Shown here: positions 31,406 to 42,950 of the stretch, in pieces
Layout of the letters: every line of letters begins with the position of its first letter
Position numbering within the stretch: the first letter of the stretch is position 1
Assembly: GCA_947646735.1 (NCBI GenBank)
Contig: CANTFK010000091.1
Location: 41,105-105,104 of the forward strand
DNA: 64,000 nucleotides
DNA from: Peronospora farinosa
Lineage: Eukaryota > Oomycota > Peronosporomycetes > Peronosporales > Peronosporaceae
Reading direction: 5' to 3'
Made by a program: the position numbers and the translations under genes
The notes under the pieces: model-generated
The model's database searches: none
Told to the model about the DNA's origin: nothing
The model's input: the letters and a program-made list of their open reading frames with translations, nothing else

Positions 31406-33444
31406 CTCCTCCTTGACTGCATCCTGGATGGTCTTCAACTTGAACATCGCTCGCAGGTCTTCCATTCTTGGTGCCGGTAACGCCTTGGTCAATATGGCCG
31501 CCATCATGTCCTCAGACTTTATTAATCTTGGTTGCACGACACCTTCACGCACATGGTGAAGTATAAACTTGAAAGGAATGTCCACATGCTTCGCGCTTGA
31601 GGTACTCTTCTCGGACTCGAGTTGCTTGATTGCCGCTTGGTTGTCAACCCACATTGGCATGGGCTCGCTTATCTTCAGCTTCAATTCGCCGAGTAGTTAC
31701 CGTAGGCCCAGCAATTCACGTCCCGCTTGTGACGCTGAGATGAATTCTGCTTCCATCGTGCTCAACGACACCCCGGATTGCTTCTTGCACGTCCACATCA
31801 CGACGGCTCCGTCCATAGTGAGGACACACCCGGAGACTGACTTGCGATCAGACTTGTCGGCAGCGAAATCGGCATCGCTCCAACATTCGACCTGGACATC
31901 ATTGGATGTAGGTCCGACACCATTGAGGTGCAACTTCAAGCCCTTCGACATCTTCAAGTATCTTGCAATACGTTTCGCGATCTTCCAGTCCTTTGTCGTA
32001 GGCTTGTGTGTCTGTCTAGTTGCTTTGTGAACAGCAAAGCAGATATCAGGACGCGTGCACCTTGCTATCCACAGCAGGCTACCAACTAGCGACTGGAACG
32101 ACTTCACACTTGGCTCGCCCTTTGCACCTTTCGCAGGAAGGCATTCCACAGTGTCCTCGTCCTCTGCATTGCACTCGTCCCCGATTGGGGTCCTAGCTGA
32201 ATCCAGTCCGAACTCCTTCAACAGGAGGTCGATCATGACTTCTTGGTCCAGAACGTATCCTGTCTCGTCGTCTAAATCGATTCGTAAGCCAAGAAACGTG
32301 TTGACGACGCCTAGGTCCTTGATGGACAGCGAGCTCATCTCCATGAAAAATTCATCCACGGCCCCTTGTTTAGTCCCTGTGACTAACAGGTCGTCCACGT
32401 AGACGCCAACCACCGTGCACGTCTCACCCTTGTACTTGTAGTACAGGCACATATCCGTGGGTGCATTGCTGGAAACCACCTTGACGTAGCTTTAAATCAA
32501 GTAATTTACTCCAGAGCCTCCCAGCCTGCTTGAGCCCGTACAGTGACTTCTTCAACAGGAGGACCAGGTCACTTGATGTTTCCACGCCGTGCGACTTAAA
32601 GATCTTGGTCGCTCAAAACCATGCCCTTGGGCACGTTCATGTAGATGTCAAGGTGCTCCTCCTTTTCAGCCTTGATGTAGGCATTGGGCACGTCACCATG
32701 TCGGGCAGGCACGTTCCAACGCCTGGAGAGCACTAAAATCAACTTTAGCGTTCCCAAATCCATGACGGCAGCAAACGTGAGGGTATAATCGACACCAAAC
32801 ACTTGCTCGTTCTCACAGACCACCAGGCGAGCCTTGTACCTCTCCACGTCCCCGTTTGCATCAGTCTTGGTCTTATAGACCCACTTGTTGTGCAAGACGT
32901 GTGAACCTTTTGGTGGTAGTACAAACGTCCACACGCCGTTAGACTTCAGAGCATCCAGCTCTTCAGTCATAGCCGTGGTCCATTTCTGGCGATCACCACT
33001 TCGGATGGCTTCACCATAATGCTTTGGATCTTGAGTGATGACTGCATTCAATACATCCTGTCGTTCAGCAGGGCCTTTAACAACAACTTCCTTAGCACGT
33101 CTGCTCGTTGACCTTGTGCCGTGTCGCTCCCTAGTCCATCCGGACTTACGGCCACTTCGAGCTTTCGCCGCCCGTTTCTTGACAATTGAAGGTACTTGAA
33201 CCTTCTGTTGATCATCGTTTGATATCTCCTCTTGATGTTCAATCCTTTCGGTGTACGAGTCGTCTTGACCGTTACGCCCATCCGACAGTGTTTCGATGTT
33301 GCGTACGTGCTGCGTTACCACGATCACCTTGTCCTTGGGGATGTACACTTTGTATCCCTTAGTCTCATCACTCTTTCCAATTATGATGTCCGCCTTTTCT
33401 CGCTCTTTAAGTGGTTGTTCCTTGCATCCACGTGCACCGTGCAC
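31406..33444 (-). pseudogene. Copia-B reverse transcriptase and RNase H
   Basis: Frame 33444-32596: KWTTAMTEELDALKSNGVW and YKARLVVCENEQVFGVDY, then HGDVPNAYIKAE at the position of the first RT catalytic Asp. Frame 32479-31697: VVGVYVDDLLVTG (YVDD) and LVGSLLWIARCTRPDICF, then RNase H with CWSDADFAADKSDRKSVSG and LSTMEAEF. Frame 31684-31337: VDNQAAIKQLE and KHVDIPFKFILHHVREG. Frame breaks lie at about 32590-32480 and 31690. Confidence 0.9.
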
Positions 33445-34154
33445 GTGGAGCCAAACACCACGATGTCGTTCAGGTTTGGCACCTTCGTGGTCAGAAATTC
33501 CATCGGAGACACCCCACCTGGATTCGACTTGGTCCTGCTTCTGTTGAGTATGTATGTTGCATACTCAGCAGCGTCGCCCCAGAAATGAAAAGGCAGGTTT
33601 GAAGCAAACACCATGCTTCGGACCATATTCATAATTGTCCGATGCATCCGTTCAGCCTTGCCGTTACTTGCCTTATTTCTGGCTTCACTGACTTGACGCG
33701 AGACTCCATTCGCCTTACAAAACACGTCCAAGGTCTTGTATTCGACACCTCCGTCCGTGCGTAGTACGTGGATATTGCAATTGAACTCTCGTTCAAAGCT
33801 CACCAGGAAGTGCTTGAACTTGAGGGCAGCAGCATCCTTGGATCTGGCCAAGAATACACGGCAATAATTTGACCTGTGGTCAATGAAATTGACCAGGTAA
33901 CGATTACCCAGACGATCCCTTGGAGTCATCGGGCCCTTGAGGTCGGAGCAAATTATTTCACCGATCACATCGATGGGAGAATTTTGGCCTGAGTCTTTCC
34001 TTGACTGTGATGCCTTGGTTTGCTTGCCTTGTGCACAGGCCGAGCAATGCATGCGCCTCGTGTCTGTCAGCCTGATACCAGATGCCGGGTCTTTGGCCAT
34101 CTTGATGATCGTGTCGTAACACAGGTGACCCAAGCGACGATGGAACTGCATCAA
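33381..34154 (-). pseudogene. Copia-B integrase
   Basis: GAG-pre-integrase (FHRRLGHLCYDTI, CSACAQGKQTK), then the core with SDLKGPM (first Asp), LRTDGGVEY (second Asp) and NKASNGKAERMHRTIMNMV (Glu). The end overlaps the RT frame. Confidence 0.9.
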
Positions 34155-34358
34155 GGTACCACTTTGAACATCCTAATCGGATTTATATTCAGGTAAATTG
34201 ATCGCAACCGTCATCTCCCTTGGTGGTAAATGTGAGGTCTTGTTGCATGGCCCTGTCACTGCAACAACTAGCACATTGTTATTGCAATCCACACCCATAA
34301 TTGGTGCACCTCCAAACCCAGAGGTTAACACACGTCTCCCTCCTCGGTACTCAAGTAT

Positions 34359-35904
34359 TCATCCCTTAGCCTCGAGCTTACCATACGAGATGATGTTTCG
34401 CTCGAGGTTTGCGGCGTACTGTACATCGATAAGTCGGATAGTATTCACAACCCCGAATGCAACAACTTCAATGTTGATACTCCCTTGCTTGGTAATCTGG
34501 AGCACACCTCCATCCGTTGCGGCTGTCAAGCATTTGTTTCGACAGTCGCTCGGGTTGACGAGCAGAGACAAGTCGTTGACAAGGTGTCTGCTCGACCCAC
34601 TGTCGAGGATCCAGTGATTGTCTTGGAGACGATCACCTTTGTCGATCGCAAATGTGGAACTTGGTCTTGGGACCTTGAACAACTGTCTCTTGGGGCACAT
34701 CGGCTTGGTATGTCCCACCTCGCTGCACCTGTAGCACGTCCGTTGGTCATTGTCATTCGATTCTCTCAGCACCTTGTGCTTGACCTTGTCTCTTGACTCC
34801 TTTCTTGGTTCAACAGCATTGACCACGTCACGTCCGAGATGCTTCGCGTGGTTGTCAATCTCCGTTGACTGGGCGAACTGTGCCATTTCCTCGGCTTGCG
34901 CAAGCAGTCGGTCCTAGCCTGGACATCATGGTCATTCGCATATGCGGGTCCGCGTAATGGACGATGTTATCCAACACCAGGGTATCCGACCCTCCGCAAG
35001 CATCACTGACTGCCGTCAGGTACAGGAAATGGTCCGTCCAACTTCTGTGAGGTGCCTTGGGCGCCGTAAACAATTTCATGCTTTGGGCAGGCGTGATTTT
35101 GGTGCTGAAGGTCTGAAGCAGCCTTTGCATAGCATGCTCCAGAATTTGACTTTCACTCTACTTGACGACGATAGTACGTCTGTGCCTTACCGGCCAGGTG
35201 TTGTCCTAAGACATCCACCTTGATGTCTACCGTCCACGTGAATCCACACGCACGCTCGGCAAAACCAACTTGACGCACAAATTCCTTGCCCCATCCGAGG
35301 AAACCACTACCAAGGCCATGGTATAGTTCCTTCCCATCAAAGGTTGTAGTGAAAGCTTTCGATGTTGCGCGTCTGACATTCCCACAACCTGTTGTCCCAG
35401 GTTGGCATGCATCACGTTCGGCATACCCGCGCCGGGGTAATAGCCTGGCACCCCTGCCATAAAATGTGCAGGTTCCGGCGCTTGTCCCATGTTGCGGTCT
35501 GCTTTAACATGGCCTGCTCGATGATATGCATCATCAGTTTCGTAGTGTCGCCTGGCTCCAAAGTACGTAGCCGGCGACACGTCGTTCGGTGACCTCTTCC
35601 GGGGAGGGGTAAGTTTCAAGGCCTGGATGTTTATCCCTCCACCCGCTCCCAGAGCCGAACCAAAGACGCTTGACTCCGCAGAGTCCTTCCGGTGTCCACC
35701 GGCATGCTCCTTCTGGGAGACCTCCATCCGATTCAGCCGATCAGATAGGTCTCCGAGCATGGCAAGCACCTTGCCCAGTGCCGCATCAGGCACTGCCGAC
35801 TTTTCTTCGAGGTGGTCGTCGTTAACCCGATTAGGGTCGCCGACTGCCACGTTAGGCATAGCCTGTTTGGCTTGCCCACAACACGTTCCGTTGGGCTCAT
35901 AACC
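34359..35904 (-). pseudogene. Copia-B gag and protease
   Basis: Starts just inside the 5' LTR. The N-terminal part (GKVLAMLGDLSDRLNRM) is followed in other frames by helical gag segments. A knuckle, CYRCSEVGHTKPMC, and the protease motif WILDSGSSRHLVND lie in frame 34886-34359. At least two frame changes occur between 35300 and 34880. Confidence 0.82.
35891..35904 (-). other. Primer-binding site of Copia-B, half initiator-tRNA type
   Basis: Directly after the 5' LTR the minus strand reads GGTTATGAGCCCAA. This resembles the Drosophila copia PBS, which pairs with the anticodon arm of initiator tRNA-Met (a cleaved half tRNA). There is no TGG start. Confidence 0.65.
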
Positions 35905-36191
35905 TGTAAGAGTGGAGTGAAGTAGTGGTGCACTTGTGAACGTAGAGGTAGAAGTAAAAGTAAAACATATTAAGCATTTACTACTCTCCTTCGCTAGTGC
36001 TTTAACATGTACGGTAGAGTCAACTGCGACTATACCATGTCTAGTCTGTAGTCTTCGTCTATCCCGCTTCGCCACATCTGTTAAGATGTCACAACATTAG
36101 CCATTTCGGGTGCGGTCGCAACCTACCGGCACAGGGTATAACCCTTGCCTTCAACACCTTGCAACCTGTCAAAAGACGATCGTTTCTAACA
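35905..36191 (-). repeat. Copia-B 5' LTR
   Basis: End-to-end homolog of 31119-31405; followed on the right by CATAT and the Copia-A gag. Confidence 0.9.
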
Positions 36192-36452
36192 CATATTTCT
36201 GCCGTTGTCTTCGCCGTGCGCACCATTGACTGAAGATTTTGTGCTGATCATTGTTGACACAATCGCGAAAGCCTTCATGTCGTTGACTTTCCAAGTTGAC
36301 GCGCTTGCGTCTCCTTCTTCTGGGGCCTTCATAGCGTCTAGGTGCTCTAGCAATCCCTTCTTTGCCAGCTTCATCCTTGCGTTGAACTCCCACACGAAGT
36401 AGTTATCTTCGCGGAGTATGCGCCCGCGTCCGGCGTAGTTGGGCTCATAACC
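36192..36452 (-). pseudogene. Copia-A gag, 5' part
   Basis: Minus-strand reading NYFVWEFNARMKLAKKGLL and WKVNDMKAFAIVSTMIS is typical of Copia UBN2 gag. It begins at a PBS-like GGTTATGAGCCCAA (36439-36452) and is continuous with 30512-31118 once Copia-B is removed. Confidence 0.85.
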
Positions 36453-37139
36453 TTATGACTTTTGGCAACAGCCAAGGGTGAGTTAAGATGGGAGTGCTTA
36501 GAAGAAGGTAGAATGAAAAGTTAATTTTTTATATAGCTAGGTCATTAGTTCGTGATCGGAAATGAGAATGGCCAAGGGTGTAGTGAGCTGTAGTAGCTAG
36601 AAGAAGGTAAAATGAAAAGTGAATTAATGTTAACTAGGTACTTAGTTCGCTCCGATGCACTACCTCTAAGCCTATCAATATCGATACTACGATATTACTA
36701 ACTAACAATGAGTCGATGCTCATCGTTACACACAATCTCGTTGTGTCGTCTCTGTCATATGGTGGATGAATATAGAACAGAGTCTATATTATTAACAGTT
36801 CGTCTCGTTAAGTTAATAAAAATAAAATTTTAGTTCACCGGAATTTAAACGTGTTTTAGCATATCTATTATTAATTCAACTCGTTTAATTAATTGTTATA
36901 AATTAGAATGTTTAATTTTCATGATATATAATAATAAAAATATATCAAAAAAAAATTATCTCGAATTTCATACCTTTAAACTATTAACCTGAAAAAAAGA
37001 AAAAAATTTAGGCTATCGATATCGACTCTACCATATTAGTAACAAAATGATGAGTCGATCTCATCGTTACACACAATCACGTAGTGTCGTCTATGCCATG
37101 TGGTCATTAGTATCAGTAACCAACAGCATTACCAATAAT
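36453..37139. repeat. Copia-A 5' LTR remnant and AT-rich repeats
   Basis: 36453-36690 is probably the Copia-A 5' LTR (minus). Its segment GATAGGCTTAGAGGTAG is shared with the Copia-C LTR near 52020. The block TGAGTCGATGCTCATCGTTACACACAATC (about 36670-36765) is repeated imperfectly at about 37010-37105. The rest is very AT-rich, without genes. Confidence 0.6.
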
Positions 37140-37655
37140 TGTGAACGAGGATGTCAATGAAAAAGTATATTAGCTCTTATAGAAAACCCTACAAATATTT
37201 CTAGCCAATCAAGTCATGCTTGGAAAGAGCAATCTAGAAAACTCTTCTGTAGGCTTTTTATTCCTGAGCTCCCCAACATCTGCCAGTGGTGTCGTCCGCT
37301 TCAAACAGTGTTGGTAACATCAGCACGCCGCTTACGTATCCGATGAGTTTCCGTCGTCAACACTCCTCCTTGACGAGAAATTTGTAATGTTTGACTTCAC
37401 CACGAGAATTAAAATTTCTTCGTCGAAATTGTCTTGGTAAGAAAATCGGCGAGCTGTAGCTTAGTATCTTTATACTCCAGCTGAATTACCGTGACCTTGA
37501 CTTGATCACGGACAAAATGATATCGTATATCAATGTGCTTCGCACGACTTTGATATCCTCCATTTTTCACGATAGCAATTGGTGTAACTGGGCATCTCGG
37601 TACACGTAAACATTAAGTAATATACTTAATGTTTGGTCTAAAAGTATCCATGATT
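37140..37655 (-). pseudogene. Copia-D tail, copy 2: 3' LTR plus end of RNase H
   Basis: Putative LTR 37140-37362 (minus-strand start TGTTGACGACGG) and an RNase H end frame homologous to 18311-18791, including the same AT-rich right junction. As in copy 1, a plus-strand Gypsy element follows on the right. Confidence 0.7.
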
Positions 37656-38167
37656 ACTTTTGACCTGTCACTTGGGTACGATACACAAAAGTGATCCACC
37701 CTCGTGAATGTGATATCCATTGATGGATTTACATGGGAAGGGATGACGCTAGTTGAAGCTAGGCATCGCGACGTCTCAGAAGGACGTCATTCGCAAGCTA
37801 AAATCTAGATTCAAGCTCATGCGACAGGCACGCTTCTACAGAGTCGCGTATCCGATCTATATATATAGCCAATCAGTAGTTAAGTTTATTAAATTATAAT
37901 ACATTAAATATAGCTCAGTCTTGAAATTACTAAATCGAAAGCACCGCGCACGAGAAGATGAAAAAGCATCTGCGTGACGTCGGTGACTTGTTATTTAGAA
38001 GTTCGTTGCACTCTCGCTTAAGCGAGAGGCAACTGGCGGTACGACTACTTAAGCAGTCGACCAATCACACAACCACCCTTGCACGCAAAGGTAAGACGGT
38101 CTAATCGCTTGTGCTGAAGGTGTGTGCTAAGTAGCACGAGGCAACTTCGTAGAAGTGACCGTCTACA
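37656..38167 (+). repeat. Probable 5' LTR region of Gypsy-3
   Basis: No gene. The right end (GTCTACA at 38161-38167) matches the end of the Gypsy-1 LTR and is followed by CT and the PBS. The left boundary could not be found, and this sequence does not resemble the 3' LTR at 45688. Confidence 0.45.
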
Positions 38168-38169
38168 CT

Positions 38170-38187
38170 TGGTAGCACTGGTAGTCC
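38170..38187 (+). other. Primer-binding site of Gypsy-3
   Basis: TGGTAGCACTGGTAGTCC, the same core as in Gypsy-1 and Gypsy-2. Confidence 0.6.
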
Positions 38188-38225
38188 TTCTCGCGACCCG
38201 TCTCTCTGAGGTGTGTGTGGTTAAG

Positions 38226-39285
38226 ATGGTTCTTAACATGGACTGGAATGAATTCCCTCACCTCTACCAACACTATAGGGAGTTGGCAGAGCATATGGCG
38301 CAGGGACTTGGTGAACAAGCCTTGGTCAACCTCTTACATTGTCCTCCTGAGCAACATGTTGCTCAGTTGGAGCAATTCGAGGCGTTTGTACTCATACAGC
38401 GTAGAAACGCGTCCGAGGTAAACAGCCAAGCCACGGCTGAGTCCATCAATAAGACTCAGGATGAGCTTAGGCTTGAGCAGGCACGGAACTGTTAAGACGC
38501 CCTCGGCCCGGCCTAATCAACCGAGGCCCATTCGGATGGACTCTCCGAAGTTCGATGGAACTACCCCTCACACGATTGTTCACTGGCTATTAGCAGTTGA
38601 GCAATGCGGTATGGCGCAGCTCATCGAAGACGACACCAGAAGGGTGTCGTATGCCATGTCCAACTTGCGTGGCAAAGCGTCAGAGTGGGCATACTCTGCG
38701 CTGATGGCAAATGCTGATGCGTTTCCATCATGGGCGATCTTTAAAACAAAGATTTGTGCCATGTATCAGCCCCCTAACAACGAAGTGTTTCTTATAGCGC
38801 GCTTATTTGGAGCACGACCGGCGAAACGCTCTCTGCAAGAATTTTTGCAGGAGATGCGTTCGCTGTCTGCGTCCGTTAATGAAGCCGATACCAGAACGTT
38901 TCAAGGTGGCCACTTCATGAATGGACTTAGGCACGGCCCATCGCGTCAGGCCCTTTTTAAAAAGATGCCAGCGACGATGGAAAAGACAATTGACATTGCC
39001 TTAGTTGAGGAGCAATCCTACAACAGCGCCTCGGCGACAGCCTATTACAGGCCGTCGACCGAGAAGTCGGATGCCACTCCTATGGAGTTAGGCAATGCAG
39101 ATGTGATCTGCTACAAGTGCGGCAAGAGAAGCCATATGATGGCTTGCTGCTATGTCAAACTTGCTTCTGGTGCTAAGCCAGCCAGCAAAAGGTCTCCCAA
39201 CCCGAAGGGTGGCTCGAAGAACCGTGCACGTCGCACGGGTTTAGATTCAACCCCCGACAAGTCGGGAAATGCGGGAGCGCAGTAG
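38226..39285 (+). pseudogene. Gypsy-3 gag
   Basis: ATG 38226 or 38241 (MDWNEFPHLYQHYRELAEHM); after a frame change at about 38480 the capsid-like part follows (FDGTTPHTIVHWLLAVEQC, GKASEWAYSALM, RSLQEFLQEMRSL). A knuckle, CYKCGKRSHMMACC, has the usual spacing (C-x2-C-x4-H-x4-C), with an extra cysteine before the last ligand. Confidence 0.8.
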
Positions 39286-39335
39286 GGGCGGGATGCCCTA
39301 CTGTCGCGGACTCTGAAGCTACCCCTAAGTTCAGA

Positions 39336-39841
39336 GTGATCGAACAAATGGGTAGCATAGTCCCTGAGGTTCTAAAAGGTCGGACCTCAACCTTTTTGGT
39401 CTATAGCGCTCGAGTACGAGGCTATGACCAAGTGATGACCCTTCTCGTGAATTCGGGTGCATCACAAAACGTTTTGAAGCTCGCGGCTCTGAGAAATAGT
39501 CCGGCGAGTTATGAGTCGCTTTGCCAGGAGGCAAGCGAGAAGAGGCGATCGTTCGTTTAGCGAACGGCGCGCTCGTAAAATCAGAGAGAGTTCAAGTTGA
39601 ACTCGCCTTCAGTTTCAGTGACTTCTTTTGTAAAGAGAAGTTCACAGTGCTAGGTATGGAGAGTCCGTATGACCTCATCCTAGGTATGCCTTGGTTGGCT
39701 AAACACCAACCCTGGATAGACTGGCGTACACGCACAGTCGCTACTTCTATGCAGGACACCGGAAAGTATGTGCTCCTGCGAGAGGCTTATCTGACTGATG
39801 CTGTGCCCAACACAGTCGAAAGTGCGATGACGATATTTTAA
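39336..39841 (+). pseudogene. Gypsy-3 protease, catalytic Asp replaced
   Basis: The active-site segment reads LLVNSGASQNV where the family has DSGAS, so the catalytic Asp is Asn. After a frame change the C-terminal part is normal ([19 protein letters not shown]). A stop follows. Confidence 0.8.
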
Positions 39842-39919
39842 TAGGTATTATCCAGCTTGTTGAGTCTGGTGTAGTTGTAATTGAATAAAAGAATTTCAGG
39901 CGACACAAATGCGGTAAAT

Positions 39920-40590
39920 TAATTTAAATTGCATGATAAGACTCTAAAATGCTCACTGTGCCGGACTGCCGACTGGCGGAGGGGGTACCCCGATGCCGCG
40001 TATGGACCTTCTCCCAACTTGTGTACCCGTCGGCTGGCGGGTTGCACTCTTCGAAGGATTTGGTGAAGATGTAGGCGTCTTCCTTGAGGGAGGTAGACCT
40101 GGGGGGCCTCGTGTGGATACGCTTCACTCGGTGGGCCGGTAGGTGGCCACTCGATCGACCTTGTCGAGAGTGGACTTAGAGCCAAATTCATCAGGGAGCT
40201 TATCCCTGGCCTCTTCCTTCTTGTTTCAGGGGTATCAACCGCCTGTACTTTGCTCCCGGACCGTGAGGTAAGGGAGGCCGCTTCCGATAGCGGGTCTTGG
40301 GGGGTGTTGCTACTCGAACGAGCTCACAGGCCAAATATATCCTGGAGCTCTATTCGCACTTGAACTTCGCTACACAACTGTCTTTAACGGGGGGGGGGGG
40401 GCAAAATATATCCCTTCCCGGAACAGTGAGTAACTTAGAGCAAGTTCTTCTTGGGCGACGGAGTCGTGCCACGTAGATCGCAAATTGAGTAGTATTTAAT
40501 ATAGTCCTATCCTTTTAACTCCTTTACTCTATCCTTGCCTGAAGCTCTGATTCCTTGCGTCGACTGGTCTGATCCTTGTGTTAACTGGTC
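39920..40590 (-). repeat. 0.7-kb repeat family Rep670, copy 1 (inverted relative to copy 2)
   Basis: Reverse complement of 48188-48870 over about 670 bp, with scattered differences. It contains a run of 13 G at about 40389-40401. One edge contains CACTGTGCCGGACTGCCG; the other contains CAAGGATCAGACCAGTCGAC in reverse. Possibly a solo LTR with a short leader (a PBS-like TGGGGTCTCATCA near one end); not classified. Confidence 0.75.
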
Positions 40591-41560
40591 AGAAGTGGCT
40601 GAATCTAGAGAGACCCAGGTCTACCGAAGAGGGACCAGACTACCCATGAGGTGCCCAGGCTTACCGATAATAGGCCGGGATCTATCGATGAGGGAACAGG
40701 TCTTCTCATATTGGACCTAATTGCCTTCTTTCGTTACACTGTTATTGGTACTTTAATCCGGATCTTTCCGTTGCTGGTCCTCCATATCTATCCTCGCCAA
40801 TGAACACTTACCCTTTAGGTCCCCTTTCTCTCCGATTTATTTACATGGTAGCGGTCCCAAGGTTCTTTCATCCAACTGGCCCCTAACTTCTCCACATTTT
40901 CGGAAAGTACTTCACCACAACTTCGCCAGCACAGAGGCCAGTCGCCATAAGATCAATGCAGCACTTTTTTCACGCCCAAACAAGCAGGAGGAGTGGGCTT
41001 GGCCTTTCTATTTATCGCATACCAGACAAAGCGGTCATACATGCCATAGTCAACGCAGAGACATCTATGTACTGGCCTGACAGACATTGTCTTTACAAGA
41101 AGCAGCGTAGAACCGGACAGCGGAAGTGTATCTGCACCAACATGGATAACGATATATCTCCAAAGATCGCATGACCACCGAAAACTTTCTCCAGCAGTTG
41201 ATCGGACCTCTGCTGTTACCAGCCCTACCGGACTTTAAGGGATGACAGCAACAGTACACAACGGAGCTAGAAAGCCTGGAAGTGAGGGCGATCAGCTGGG
41301 CGACACAAGAGGAATGGGTGTTGGAGCTCTCCCGAGCCGTCTGCACTCACCTCGGGCAATTACATCAGAATGCATAGCATTTTGGCCAATGTACTGCTGG
41401 CCCAGCAATTGTGGACCAGCAGTGAAAAGTTTCCACGTCAAGGCAGTAATTTAAGATTCATCCCTTCAATGCAACTGCATTTTATTGGGTTCGAACTTCT
41501 CCGTCGCCATCCCAACGGTAGGCACTACACGTATACAGCAAACTAAGCTGTGAAGATGGG
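40591..41560. other. Unclassified DNA inside Gypsy-3
   Basis: Occupies the place of the RT palm and fingers. Only short frames occur; no recognisable domain or repeat structure was found. Confidence 0.5.
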
Positions 41561-41562
41561 CC

Positions 41563-42950
41563 TTGCCATTTTGTTTAAGCGCATTGAGCTTAGATGTTGG
41601 TCAAGAGCTTCAATTACGAACAAACCTAATCCTCCACCCCCCGGGCTATGGACGAAAAACAGACGTGGAAGTCCATAGACTCTACGTCCGTAAGGTTCTT
41701 AAACTTATGCGCGAGCATAAGTTGTACGCCAACCTCAAGAAGTGTAATTTCGCAGCTAGAGAAGTACCACTTCTTGGGTCCATCGTCGGAAAGAACGGCT
41801 TACACCCTGATCCATAAAAGATCAAGGCAATCACCAACTGTCCAGTGCCAGTCGTTGTCAAAGGTCTGAAGAAAGTTCTTGGTCTAGTGGCGTACATGCA
41901 TAAGTGCTCACGCAATTACGCCGAGATGGCAGTACATATTTCTTGATTACTTAAAAAAATTAAAGTGGAATATGCAACGCTGACTGTCAGCGTTACTTGA
42001 AAAGAATCAAACAAAGCTTGATGCAATCGCCGGTATTGCCGATTGAAGATCAAGACATACCATTTCATGTGGTCTGTGACGCCAAAGATTTTACAATCGG
42101 CTGTGCACTGATGTAGTACTCATAACGGCCCTGAGCGTTTCATCTGGTTTCTGTCACGTCAGCTGCAAGCAGCCAAGCTCAAGAATCAGGTGCATGACAA
42201 GGAACTTCTTGCCATGAAGTATGCACTGGCTAAGTTTTGCGTCTATCTCTTAGAAGATAGACCGTTCATTGTATATACAGACCATGCGTCACTAAACACG
42301 GCCGTAAACAGTCCACACCTCTCGCAAAGAATGGCGAGATGGCTGTCGTTCTTCGCGGAGTACGACTTCTCCGTGGAGTACAAACCGAGACGACTTAACG
42401 TCGTCGCCGATGCTCTTTCACGTCGACCTGACCTAGAGCCACCTGTGCAATCCGGCAGTGATGTGAACACCACTGTCGCCACGCTGGGTACCAGCGTCTT
42501 GTCGTCGAGCTTACTCGACGACATTAGAAGGGCATGTGCACAAGATAATGATCTTGTACGCTTGATGGAGTACCTCAAGGACCCATCCACGCAAGCTAAG
42601 AAGCGCTTGCCTGCCATGTATCGATCTTTTCTTAATCCATACACCCAGCGGGACGGCTTACTGTACTACACAGACGTCAACAACGACACGCCTCGTGTCG
42701 TTGTACCGCCACAACATGATCTCAGGTTACGGATCATATTTGAATGTCACGATGCACCAATAAGTGGGCATTGCGGCCGTGAGAAGACTTACCTCACGGT
42801 CAGTCGCGACTTTTACTTGCCACGCCAGTATAAGTTTGTGCGCAAGTACGTGCGTGCTTGCGAGGTGTGTCAACGAGTAAAGCCTAGTCCTTCACTCCGT
42901 AGCCTCTTCCTGTTTCGGCAGAGTGCTGGGAGTCCGTATCAATGGACTTC
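41563..42950 (+). pseudogene. Gypsy-3 RT end, RNase H and integrase N-terminus
   Basis: The RT end reads LMREHKLYANLKKCNFAAREV (about 41690-41760), followed by stops. RNase H is VHDKELLAMKYALAKF and VYTDHASLNTAVNSPHLSQ, with ADALSRRPDLEP. The integrase finger is HDAPISGHCGREKTY to CEVCQRVKPSPS. The frame is lost near 42930. Confidence 0.87.

Larger units (their letters stand above)
31119..36191 (-). mobile_element. Copia-B, LTR-bounded Ty1/Copia element nested in Copia-A
   Basis: LTRs of 287 bp at 31119-31405 and 35905-36191 differ at about six positions. Flanks CATAC (left) and CATAT (right) are a nearly perfect 5-bp target duplication. They split the gag of Copia-A at the same codon. In transcription order there is a PBS, gag with knuckle, protease, integrase, RT and RNase H; pol is broken into five frames. 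Confidence 0.93.
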
